DNA of 64,000 nucleotides, from the NCBI GenBank assembly GCA_963556695.1, contig CAUWAG010000010.1:4340001-4404000 (forward strand). The letters are read 5' to 3'. The stretch is from Anthostomella pinea. Lineage: Eukaryota; Ascomycota; Sordariomycetes; Xylariales; Xylariaceae. The translations under genes were made by a program, and so were the position numbers. The notes below the pieces were generated by a model. It did not search any database. It saw nothing but the letters and a program-made list of their open reading frames with translations, and was not told where the DNA came from. Position 1 is the stretch's first letter; each line of letters opens with the position of its first letter. Shown here piece by piece: positions 34,089-44,950 of the stretch.

Positions 34089-36831
34089 ATGGCCTCCACG
34101 GCCGTCACCATGGCGGCGGCAGAGCAAACGCCCGCCCCAGCGACCGGCCCTGCTCCATTGGCACCTCGGAAATTCAAGGCTTCAGAGCTGCCTCTGTCAA
34201 AAGCCACAAGGTCTTCAGTCGAAGGTCTAGCCCACAGCTTTAAGAAGAAGGGTGGCTACGATGCATCACGCAAGCAAGTCTGGGAGAAGTTCGAGCAAAG
34301 TGTGAGTTTTGGCTGCGCCATGCCACGACTGCAGCAACATTGAAGGAGGTTTTCTGACAACCTTCAATCTGCAGGACTTGGAAGCTCAAGTGATCAAATC
34401 GATTATTGAAGTCGCCGAACAAGAAGTCGAGCGCAACCCTTCCCAGCTCCTCAGCCTCGACCGTCGCAAAGCCTCTGCGTTGATCGATGGCGCTCTCGAT
34501 CGCTCCGGAATCTACCAGAAGGCCGAAGAAGTCCTAGACCAGCTGATCGATACAAAGGCTATTGAGGCACAGATACGTCTACTGCGCGCGGCTGACATTG
34601 GTGCCGAAGAGGCAGAGGCAGAACGAGTACGTGGCTCCAAAACAGACGTCGAATATGCCGCCGAATCAACAGAAAGACTTGCCGAGCGTGAAACCATACG
34701 ACGAAGGCTACGCCTCAAGGAGGAGCAGATTTTAGAGGAGAAGCGCAAGATCGAGCGGGAGGAGCGGAAGAAACGAGAGCGCGAGAGAGAACGGGAGGTT
34801 GAGGAGGCCGAAGCCAAGCGAAAAGAGGAACGAGATGCGCGACGCCGTGAGCGCGAGAAGAAGGAAGAGGAGCGCGAACTCGAACGGCAGAAAGAGAGAG
34901 AAGAGAGACGCCTCGCCAGAGAGCGCGATCGAGAGAAGGATCGGGAACGCGAAAACCGACGCAGATCCAGATCCAGATCTAGATCCCGCCACCGGGATAG
35001 AGACCGTGACCGAAGTCGCCGACGTGACAGAAGCCACCGGCGTGACAGCAGGGATCGACGGCGGCGCGACCGATCACCAAGAGATGAGAAAGAGCGTGGC
35101 AAAACCGAGGATCTCAAAAAGCAACTTACCAAGGAGGATCATGAGAGACTCGAACGAGAGGCGCTGGCCGACCTTCTGCGTGAGAGCAACAAGGGTAGCT
35201 CTAAACAACCAGAAGTTGAGATTGACGAGGCATTGCCGGCGCCACCCCCTCGAAGAGCCAAGCCCGCATCTGCTATTCAACCTATACGTCGCGACTCTTC
35301 GAAGCCCTCTGAGCTGAAGAAAGTACCCGAGCTTGTGAAGACAGGCTCTAGAGACACGCCCAAGGACGTCAAAGAGGTCAAGAGCTCGAAAGAGGTTAAG
35401 GATGCGAAACCAGCCAAAGAAGTCAAGGAGACGAAGCCAACCAAGGAACCCAACGATCCTCTGAAGCCTAGTGGAGTCAAGGGTTCCAAGGATTCCAAAG
35501 ATGCCAAAGATGCCAAAGATACCACGGATACGAAGGAGACCAAGGACACCAAAGATTCCAAAGATTCCAAGGATGGGAAGGCCAAGGACGAGAGGCGTGA
35601 CAGTCGAGCCAGCCCTGCACCATCGAAGCATCATGGCGATCGAACACGAGGTACCGGGGACGACCGCAAACATAGAGATCGAGATCGCGATCGTGCCAGA
35701 GAACGTAGTCGCTCGCCCGTCAGAGCCGAAAGGAGAGAGAGAAGTAGGTCGAGGCATCGGTCGGATCGCCGAGAGCGCAGCCGCTCGAGAGATCGCGAGC
35801 GGGAACCGGAAAGAGACTCTTACAGGCCAGGGGCTCGAAACTCAAGCCGGTCTCGACTTCGCGAGAGAGACAGGCCCGAAAGGAGCCGTTCTAGAACTCG
35901 TTTGGCTGAACGCAAGGAGCGAAGCCGGTCGCGAGATCGAGATCGAGATCACTACAGACCAGACAATAGGGACCGTCGCCGATCGCGCGCTGCAGACGAC
36001 CGGGACAAACGAGACCGAAGTCACTCACGACTTCGCTCTGATCGACGGGATACTGGTACACGCCGGGATCGGTCCCGCTCTCCTCGGCCGCGAACCGAGA
36101 GGCGTGACAAAAGTCGGTCTCGCTCTCGACCTACTACCTCGAGCAAACCGGAGCTCAACGACGCAGAGATTTGGAAGCAGGGCGAGATCAGGAGACGCGA
36201 GCAGGAGGCGAAAGCCTATCTTGCTGCGCAGCGTGATGCCCGCCAGAAGGGACTACCCATCCCTGGACTTGACGATAGAACTAGTGTCGGGGAACGCTCC
36301 CCTGAGGTGGCAAGGTCCAGACCCCTAGACGACATTGACCGTTACCGGCCAGGGGAACGGGATCGCGACAAAGATCGAGATCGGGATAGGGATAGGGATC
36401 CTGACAGGCGAGGCGACAAGTACCGCGCCCGAGATCACGAGACAGATGATCGCCGTGATAGGGACAGAGATCGTGACGGCCGCCGCGAACGAAAACGCAG
36501 CAAAACCAGAAGCCGCAGCCGGCGCCGAGATCGTGAGAGAAGCCGGGACCGGGACAGAAGTCGCGATCGTGAGCGCCATCGTTCCCATGATCGGTATCGA
36601 GGAGATGCGGGCAGGGACAGAGATCGGCCTCGTGACAAGGATAGGGACCGTGATAGAGATGGAGACAGAGACAGGCGAAGTCGACGCGACAGAAGTACCG
36701 AATCTCGACGGGAGCGACGGGACAAGAGTGCGGAGCCCCGACGTGAGCGAAGAGACAGAGACAAGAGCATCGAGTCCAGGCGCGGCCGACGGGATAGGAG
36801 TCGCAGCCGCAGACGGAGCCGAAGTCCTTGA
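34089..36831 (+). CDS. SHG1: COMPASS complex subunit Shg1 (BOD1/SHG1 domain) with long RS-like tail
   Basis: Subunit of the Set1 histone H3K4 methyltransferase complex. Two exons, 34089-34301 and 34375-36831 (73-nt intron, phase 0), about 889 residues. The BOD1/SHG1 domain spans about 25-130: FKASELPLSKATRSSVEGLA HSFKKKGGYDASRKQVWEKF joined to DLEAQVIKSIIEVAEQEVER. After it come a long charged coiled-coil (about 165-310, runs of Glu/Arg/Lys), RS/RD repeats (RSRSRSRSRHRDRDRDRSRR), a (KDxK)n region, and another 400 residues of Arg/Asp/Ser repeats. Yeast Shg1 is only about 140 residues, so most of this protein is extension. The ATG at 34041 lies upstream in frame; 34089 is chosen as the start nearest the conserved domain. 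A second open frame (35471-36328) is a by-product of the repeats. Confidence 0.88.
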
Positions 36832-38946
36832 TAGGTCTCGTCACTCGGTCCGGTTACGATGGCCACCAAACATTGGAATTGGTCACCATCCGGGTGGCCA
36901 GCATCGCCAGCGTCGCAACTAGGGATGGGCATATCACTGTGTAGGATTATGTGTAATGCTGGGACAAGACCAGCTTTCCGGTGCATTTCATGAGCGTGCG
37001 TAATCCACGAGTTTGGGTTTGGTAGTCTGGCCTGGACGGAGGTATACCCCGAGGTTCGCGGCGTCAAGGATTATCTTTAATTACCTCTGCGGCTGCGGGC
37101 AGAAGAAAGTATAATCAGACTTGAGTCTAGTTACCTCGAGTTTGCTAAGAACGTAGGCCCAGAATAAGAATACGAGCGTTGACATGACTGATAAGATTTG
37201 TTATCCTTACCCGCTGTTTATATGGCTGTGTGGTATGTTACAGTCATGAATATAGGAGACAGCTTGATAGACCATATATATTCGGAGCACAAGCTACAAA
37301 CCAGAACATTTCAATGGTGGTAAGTCAGGGCTTTCAACATATTTATGCACAGATATTAGAGGATCTTCCAGTATATATATAGAGGAGTAGCAGAGGAGCT
37401 AAACTGACGATGACTTTGAGTCCCTAACCTAGCAGTTTGAGAGATGGTATCGATGTCAGAATCAAATCACCCCCTGCCGCAACCTTAAGCAAATTAAAGA
37501 TTATTATTATTATTGGTGGCTTATAGCTGAACTCTGTTTATCTTCTCCCTCAACCTCAACGCAAATATGGCTCCAGCCCAAACTGACTACTTATAAAAGA
37601 CGGGAAGTGGCTGAAGTAGTATCTGCAGGCAACTCGAGACCGGAAAGGCACGTAGCAGACTGCCTCTGGAAGAAATGGGCCGGCTGAAACTGAATTGGAT
37701 TTTAGGCAAGGCCGAGCGACTTGTGTGACCTGGGCATTGATGTTACACGTTTATGCACAGGTGACAGCACGCCTGTGCGCACCTGCTGGAGTTTGGGGTG
37801 TCAGAGTAAGGTAATGATTAGATGGTTCTGTTCTTCTCAACTCGGCGGATTGGACTTTATTGTTCCCATGAGGATGCACGTTGTTGAGTGAGGTGAAAAC
37901 ACCACGGCAGCACAGCAAGATTTGTCAAGCAGCTATTATCTGCAGGGGTTGAGATCTTCACGACAAGTCAGCAGCGTCATCTCGTGGGATTCCGTTGTCT
38001 GGGCAAGCATTATTTCGACAGTCTGAAGCAGACCCGCAGCCCCGCAGCCTGTTAAGAGGCCCCCCTGTTTTGGCCTTGTCCCCTAACAGCCTGTGACTTA
38101 AAGTTTTGTACCTAGGTAGCCACTGAGGGCATTACAGCGCCTAACCAAAGCGCTATAAAGCAGGGAATACCGCGGTCGGTCAGGCGAGTAAAGTACCTCT
38201 ACGCTTTGATTAGGGCTGTTGGTACCTTGGTCTATCAACACAGAGTCCCCATCACGGTCCACGCCTGGCCATCCTTCCCGCTCAGCCCGCCACCTGCACT
38301 CCTCTTCACTCGTCACAACTCTCTCAGCTCTCAGCCAGGCGGCGGTGCAGCATCCAACCGAACCGACCTGAATTCACTCTTCATTCTTCCCTCTGTTGCC
38401 TTCTTTAGTTATTCTCCTCTTCAGTTATCCCTCTCTCTCCGGCCCAGAGATCTATCTTCCCATCCGCCACGGCTTCGAGACCAAGGAGTCTCCCTTCCTT
38501 GTCCTCTCTTTTCATATCATTCCAGCCTGTCGAGTTCGTCCCAGACCGCCCGCCCGCTACTTGTAAACCTGGAAGCTAGCCTTTCCCCTTATCGCCGCCC
38601 ATACCGATCCCGCGACCGTACTGGAGGCAGACAATCGGTAGCGAGGTGTGTCGGCTGCGTATGCATGGTGCGACGACACACGACACTCACATTCCCAAGT
38701 GAATTGCCAACAACCAATAACCAACTCGACCGACCATTGCGAAATCGATCAAGCTTTACTATTTCGTCTGCTGGCCGGTTATCGCCTTGTCCAAACAAAC
38801 AGATCCGTTGCTTCTGGGCGGCAGCTTCGGGGTACTCGTCCTCGACAAACCCACATCCGAATGAGCAAAGGGCTACGGTGACGGAGACGTCGCAGAGTCG
38901 AAGCTCACATTGTGCTAAGCGTCGGCAAACGCCCTAGATAGCCAAC
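36832..38946. other. Intergenic region and pyrimidine-rich leader of SSH4
   Basis: About 2.1 kb with no supported gene. There is a TTA microsatellite at about 37501-37514. From about 38260 the plus strand is C/T-rich with stretches such as CTCTCAGCTCTCAG, consistent with a long 5' untranslated leader of the SSH4-like gene; an ATG at 38665 opens a 90-codon frame that closes 9 nt before the SSH4 start. Confidence 0.45.
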
Positions 38947-40532
38947 ATGTCCTCTCCCGTAGACGGCATTGTCATCGGACTGCTGTCGTCCTTTGGCTCT
39001 GCCATCCTGGTCGCCCTGATATTCCTCGTTGTCTACTTCTTCAGATACACGACATCCGGTCGCATTTTCCTCGATCGCATCGGTCGGCCCGGCGAGTATG
39101 ACGATGAGCAGGCATTTGCAAGGGAGGAGGCCGAGGCCTTGGAGACGATGGACGATCTACACCGGACGGAATACCTTCGAGCAAAAGGTGAATACCCATC
39201 GGACTTGGATCACTTGCGGCTTGCCGGCCAGTAGTGGGCAGTTGTCACTAACCAAACTCGCAGCATACATCCAAGGAAACCCGCCTGATTCGGTCCAGAC
39301 GGACATTTCTTTATCACAATACCTAGCGATACAAGAGAAGGGAGTGTCGGCATGGGAGTTCGAGCCCGAATTGGAGATTGCCAACTGCTTCGTTGAAGCC
39401 AGAACCGAAATCGAGTTCTTCGACTCCGAGTGCACAGTAATGAGCAATCTGCCCGTGCCCAAACAAAACGAAGTCTACTACTGGGAAGCAAAGATCTACG
39501 ACAAGCCCGAGAGCACACTGTTGAGCATAGGAATGTCCACCAAGCCGTATCCGCTGTTCAGGCTCCCAGGTACGTTCTAAAGCTGTAGATCGCTTAAGGA
39601 TTACGGTGGGCTGATCTCTACTCATTCTAGGCTACCACAAGTATTCGGCTGCCTATACTTCCACGGGCGCTCGACGATATAACCAACCTTTTAACCCTAC
39701 GCCTTATGGGCCACAGTACGTCCAAGGTGATGTTATCGGAGTTGGGTACCGACCTCGAACTGGCAGTGTTTTCTTTACTCGCAACGGCAAGCGGTTAGAT
39801 GATGTCGTTCATGGGCTGAAGTCGCATAACTTCTTCCCATCAGTTGGTGCCAACGGTCCCTGCACAGTCCACGTCAACTTTGGCCAGGCCGGTTTCGTCT
39901 TCATCGAGGCAAACGTCAAGAAATGGGGTCTGGCGCCAATCACCGGCAGCTTAGCACCGCCGCCACCGTACGGAAGCGAGCAAGGTAGCATCCTACTCGA
40001 AACCGGCCGAAGGAAGGACGAGTACTCGGGTTCGCCGGCAGGGAACCACAGCTACTCGCAGTCTGTGCAGACATTCACGAACCGCAGGCCGACACTAGAC
40101 GCAGGACATTCACGATCTCGTAGCGGCAACTTCCGAGTTCTTCAGCCTACCAGCCCTGGACCGCAGAGGAGTCCTACTGACATATCCCTGGCGCAGTTGG
40201 TACCTACCGACGAGGCAGGCGAAGCGAGCAATAGTAATGTTGCCGGCCCCTCAGGAGACCACGTGGTGGATGTTGCCGGATTAGGTCTACATGATGCCGC
40301 ACACCCCCCACCCGAGTATACCAGTCCCGATCATTCGGACGAGGATGGCTATCGCAGCAGTTCCGAAGGTGATCAGACGCCTTTGATCAGGACACTAGTA
40401 CGGAGTCGTGCAGCTACATTACGACCACACAACCCACCGATCCCTAGCTATAGCGATGCTCTTCGCCAAGGCGCCGGAAGGGACCGAAGTCGTAGCGATA
40501 CGACGGTCATGAGTAGGAGGAGTGGCAGCTAA
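38947..40532 (+). CDS. SSH4: Ssh4/Ear1-like SPRY-domain membrane adaptor
   Basis: In yeast Ssh4 and Ear1 are endosome/vacuole membrane adaptors that bring Rsp5 ubiquitin ligase to transporters for degradation. Three exons: 38947-39187, 39264-39569 and 39631-40532 (introns 76 and 61 nt), about 482 residues. A single membrane span lies near the N-terminus (about 8-34, IVIGLLSSFGSAILVALIFL), followed by the B30.2/SPRY domain (about 95-260), which includes EVYYWEAKIYDKPESTLLSI GMSTKPYPLFRLPGYHKYSA and VIGVGYRPRTGSVFFTRNGK. The cytosolic tail is disordered and contains PPPEY, a PPxY motif of the type bound by Rsp5 WW domains. All parts expected of the family are present. Confidence 0.9.
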
Positions 40533-43500
40533 GCAACTTCGTGGCAACCACGCACGTAGAGATTGGATTTCGGTGTTATACGTCCTCGCGACACTCAGCC
40601 TCCTTCGGCCCAGGATCAGAAGGAAGAACTGGCGTGGAGGCAGACCCGTTGAACGGAAGTCAACATAGACCCTTCAATTCAAAAGTATCAATGCTACAGC
40701 GTAGCCTGTGTACTATGGGGGAAGCCGCGAGATGTGACGAGCTGCCGACACAGCACCTGGAGTTATAGGGTTTGGGATGAGCAAGCTTGCCTGTTTGGCA
40801 GCGGCTTTTGGGTTACGACGACGTCGGGCATTGGGTGAGGCGGGCAAGCTAAGCACTTTATGATACCTTTGAAAGCAGACTTTCATATTTTCCCGAGTAC
40901 TAGGTTGAACGTAGTGGACAGGGCTCGAGGGAAAGGGGAAAGGGGAAAGGCCAGGGGTCATCCCGTTCACACACTGAAATGAGTGGGAGCCGGGGATAGA
41001 TACGCACCTCCTGTACTGCATAGCATCCATGCATTGTGACGAAATATAGAATACACACCATCAACTCCACAGACTTATTAATCGCGTTTGGTTGAAGGAA
41101 GTGAGCTTGTCTATGTGTGGTTCTCTGTCTGCTTGCAAGTCACAGTATAGGGGCTCGACTTCTGTTCCTAGTCTATGCCCACTGAGATCGACACATTGTG
41201 TCAATGTCGACGGTGACCGGCTGTTAACGAGCTGTCAGACTTGGTCTCTCACGGGTTTCTCAGCGAGGATAGCTTAGGTAAGGGTAATCACGTTGCCTGC
41301 GTCTAGAAATATGCGTGAATGGAATGAGTACCGATAGTTATCAGCGCCATGGGAGTAACAGTGTGGCTCCTCAACCCATTTTCCAGCCACAATGACGGAT
41401 GGGTCACGGACCAGGATATAAGGTACCTTGGAGCCCAACTGGTACCCGTTTGTAACAGATTCGTACCCAACTGGGATGATAGCTACTTCTGGGATGGGGA
41501 CACCACCCATCCCTTCTTTCAATCAAGCAACTTCCAGAATACAGACCAATAGCCACCTATCGTGACCCTGGTCCTCATTCTGGATACCGCTACCACAAGG
41601 CACAACAGTTCCACTGCATTGATAATCCCGGGTGGGTTTATATACCACGGAGCCGGGATCGAGGTGTCTTGCAGCGCGCTTTGAAGATCAGGTACTTACG
41701 TCCCTGGAGACTTCTCAGCATGTGATGTATATCTCGATAGAAGCCTTCCTCGATGTTAATTCCACAGGTGACCGACTACACTACTACCCCCTGTTCTCAA
41801 ATATGCGTGGCTACTCGAAATTACAGTAGTAAGGTAGTTAGTTATTGGATTACTGGGATGACTTCCGTTCAGCAGGATAAGGGGCTGGCTGTCTCGCATT
41901 CAAAACATATGTGCTACCAACAAGCCTACCCTTGACCAGCCAGTGAGGTTCAGTACGGAGCGACTTGTAATGCATTCTTAGCCTGGTCCGGCAGTTTCTC
42001 GTGCTCGCTCACACTCATATTCCACGACCTGGATACCAAGACTTGCGGAAGGGTGGTGGTGATTACATCGTGGCGACTGCCGTCTGGGGTGAGGCAAGGG
42101 CGAGGGCGAGGGCGCGGTGTCCCAAAAATCGAGGTGATTGCCGAGGACGTACTGGTTCATCCTCCTTTTATTCGACTGCTGGTGATACTGCGAGGATGAT
42201 CAAGTGGCCTGGACATCGGGTATTTGGCTTGGCTTAGCCTTAGACTTACTGCCATATCTGGTTCTGGGGGTCAGTTGCGTCTTCTGTCCCCATTCCCCTT
42301 CTCTCCTCGCTCGAGTGCATGTGTGAGCACGTTGCGGATACTCATGCCTGCCCCCGAGGAGCTTGTGGTGTTCCAGAAGTATCAGTTTGGCGATGTTGAC
42401 CATCCAGGCACAATCTCTGATAATTCTCGGGTTGCACTACGTGGGTGTCTTCATCAGATTTAGACTACGTATCGTGTAAGGCCGGGTTGCTGTTGATATG
42501 TATCCATCAGGTTTGACCATATCAGCGTATTGAGTGACGACATGGCGTCTAGACTCTCCCGTGCTGGGATAATCGCAATAGGGAAGTAGCCAACATTCTT
42601 GGATCCACGTAGTCCAGCTAAATGTTAAACCGCGGTAGGGGCATTACACCTGAGCAATGAAATCTACATTTCATCTCCAACAACCTGTCAAATACCGCAG
42701 CAGTACCAAAATATATCGCCCTACTCTAGCGTAGAGACCACCCACAACATCTGTCAACTACCGCCGAGGAAGAAAGCTGATGATGACCCACTGAGAGCGT
42801 AGTCGCCACGGACAGACAGTAGCGTCTATCCTTACAGTCTCGGAAGGTCTCCGGGCGACTGCCTGGTTCTGGTCCCCGAGAGCAGCAACTCAGATGGGGC
42901 CCTTACCACTCCCCATTGCCTAGACTCTGGGACGCAGAGCAGTCCCCCCACTGGTTGTGGAGTTTGTATGCTCTATGGACTCATGATCGTCTGACACAGA
43001 AGCCCAATCTGCTTATCACTCAAGTCCTCACAGCCAGATCTTCTTACACTTTCAGGTCGTCAATCTAGCAGGTCAACTGAGCTTCCATCCTTGCGCAGCT
43101 TCTATCCAGTCGTACCATGGAGGCCTCTCCCGGGCGGGGTGCTTCCAGATCCATTCGCAGTGCCATAAGCAGCCATGCGATGGTATTCCACTGGCCTCGC
43201 ACGGGTTAACTCGTTTAGTACAGGTGCTCGGGCAGCTTATCTTTACTGGCACTTGACAGGATGGGCTCCCGGGGTACCGAGTAATGGTGCTGTACTGTGC
43301 GTTCTTTTCCAGGGCAGGTGGGAGGCGTGGGCGAATGGCTGATAGTGATGAACAGCTAGATGGATTCTCAGATGAGGGCAAACGTTCCATCTGGTATTGA
43401 TCATTAATGCTTTCAACCTCAGGCGTTAAACACCTTGGCTGACTTCCTGTCATACGTACCAAACGTAGGATATCTTATGCTTAACGTGAGCGTACCCATT

Positions 43501-43756
43501 TCCCTCGAATGCTACACAGAGCTTCGGCTCCAGACCGACCATAGAGCTCCGACAATCCCAGCCCCTTTCCACAAGCGTCAGCCCCCTATTCATATTCCTA
43601 CCCACCTTCACTACCTAACCTAGCCGCGTACCGGAGGCAATTCTGCTCCATGCATGAGCACTCAAAACAGAAAGATACAGTCATCCCTCATCAGTTTCCG
43701 TCCGTCATGCTCCTGCTCGTATCAACTCCTAAGTATTAATACTACATTCGTATCGA

Positions 43757-43832
43757 TGGAATAAGCACCCTGGAATAACCAGGTTTAATGTAATGAGCCA
43801 TATTCGATGCTTATTCCAGACTGCTCATTCCA
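43757..43832. repeat. Palindromic intergenic repeat, copy 4 (76 bp, near-complete)
   Basis: Starts TGGAATAAGCACCC then TGGAATAACCA, and ends TGCTTATTCCA then CTGCTCATTCCA. In reverse orientation it matches the copy at 15386-15461 over its full 76 bp including the spacer. No clear target-site duplication is visible on its flanks. Confidence 0.8.
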
Positions 43833-44242
43833 GTTTTCATAGATATATCTTTCGCTCAGTGAACGAGGAGTGTACGCAGACTTTTGGAGGTTCAGTGTCA
43901 CAACTGATCGTCACCATATAGGCCTTCCGGGCCACCATGCACACATCTCACCGGAACCAGAACGACATCCTGAGTGGAAAGAAGCCAACGCAGTTCTCCG
44001 CCAAGGCCTGGCAGCTTCTCAAAACAAACCCCATGGGTTCGTCAAGGTGTCTGCTTGCCTACCTTCGGCATGGCCGTGCCGCCTAAAAACCTGTGGGCAA
44101 GCTTATGAGGGTTTCGGGCGCAGGATCTGATCGAGACCGTCTGCCTGTTGGGATGAGAATGGCCTGCTTCTCTCCGAGAATACATAGAGGAGACGCCCTT
44201 GGCTACTACCACGACTTCCCCCGGAGTGAGCAGGTTGCAGCG

Positions 44243-44300
44243 TGCCTGTTTCTACTGCCTGTTTCTATTGCCTGTTTCTATTGCCTGTTTCTATTGCCTG
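44243..44300. repeat. 13-bp minisatellite
   Basis: TGCCTGTTTCTAT repeated about 4.4 times, with one T-to-C change in the first unit. Intergenic. Confidence 0.85.
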
Positions 44301-44950
44301 AATGCCCGCAACAAATTTGACCCAGTCAAGACAATAGTGAAGCACTGCCTTGCATTCAGTAGAGTCATTCCTGACAGCACAACATATAGGGCATACCGTT
44401 CAGCAAAAAGAGCAAGCTCGATTGTGCGATTTTAAGCGGACTCGTCTTGCTGGGAGTAGCCCTGTCGAATATGAACAATTGTAATGAATATCCCCAAGCA
44501 GCTTGGGAACCTAAGACTGCCGGGGATAGTCAGCTCTCTATGTACATTGCCAACCTCCTCAGGTTGACTGACTCTCCGGTGCACTCGACCATCCAGTGTG
44601 TCGAGCGCAAGCAAGATGAATGATGCTCTTCCTTATTCCTCAGGCGAGCAAGCACCTGGAAACTAATCCGCTTCCCAGAGGCTGAGCTCGCGTCATGAAC
44701 CACCTCTATCCTTTTAGAGTGCGATGCCACGCAAAACGCCCCCCCCGTCTGCACCTGTGTGAGGCGCAAATCAAGTAGTGGTACACATTTCCCTTGCCGT
44801 TTTGACCCCTTTTGTATGCATATATAATCGAGCCCGATCCAAGGGAGAGCATTGAAGTGAAACCGTTCACAGCGCAGCAGGCCGCCATGCCAAGGGAGTA
44901 AAACAAAGACCGCCACGCCAAAGTCTGCAGGAGACAAGATATTAGTGGGA

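Larger units (their letters stand above)
40533..44950. other. Gene-poor region with a palindromic repeat and a minisatellite
   Basis: About 4.4 kb between SSH4 and the 3' end of SET1, the longest gene-free stretch in the window. Open frames are short and without domains. It contains the palindromic repeat at 43757-43832 and a 13-bp minisatellite at 44243-44300. I did not see transposase-like or reverse-transcriptase-like coding remains. Confidence 0.5.

Noticed and set aside
35471..36328. 285-codon second open frame inside SHG1
   Set aside because: It is a frame shadow of Arg/Asp/Ser codon repeats, which stay open in several frames; it has no domain or start context.
38206..38937. 243-codon plus frame upstream of SSH4 as a gene
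   Set aside because: No ATG before 38665, composition is Ser/Pro/Leu from a CT-rich leader, and it ends at the SSH4 start.
40533..44950. RIP-mutated transposon
   Set aside because: The block is not markedly AT-rich and no transposase or reverse-transcriptase remains were seen.
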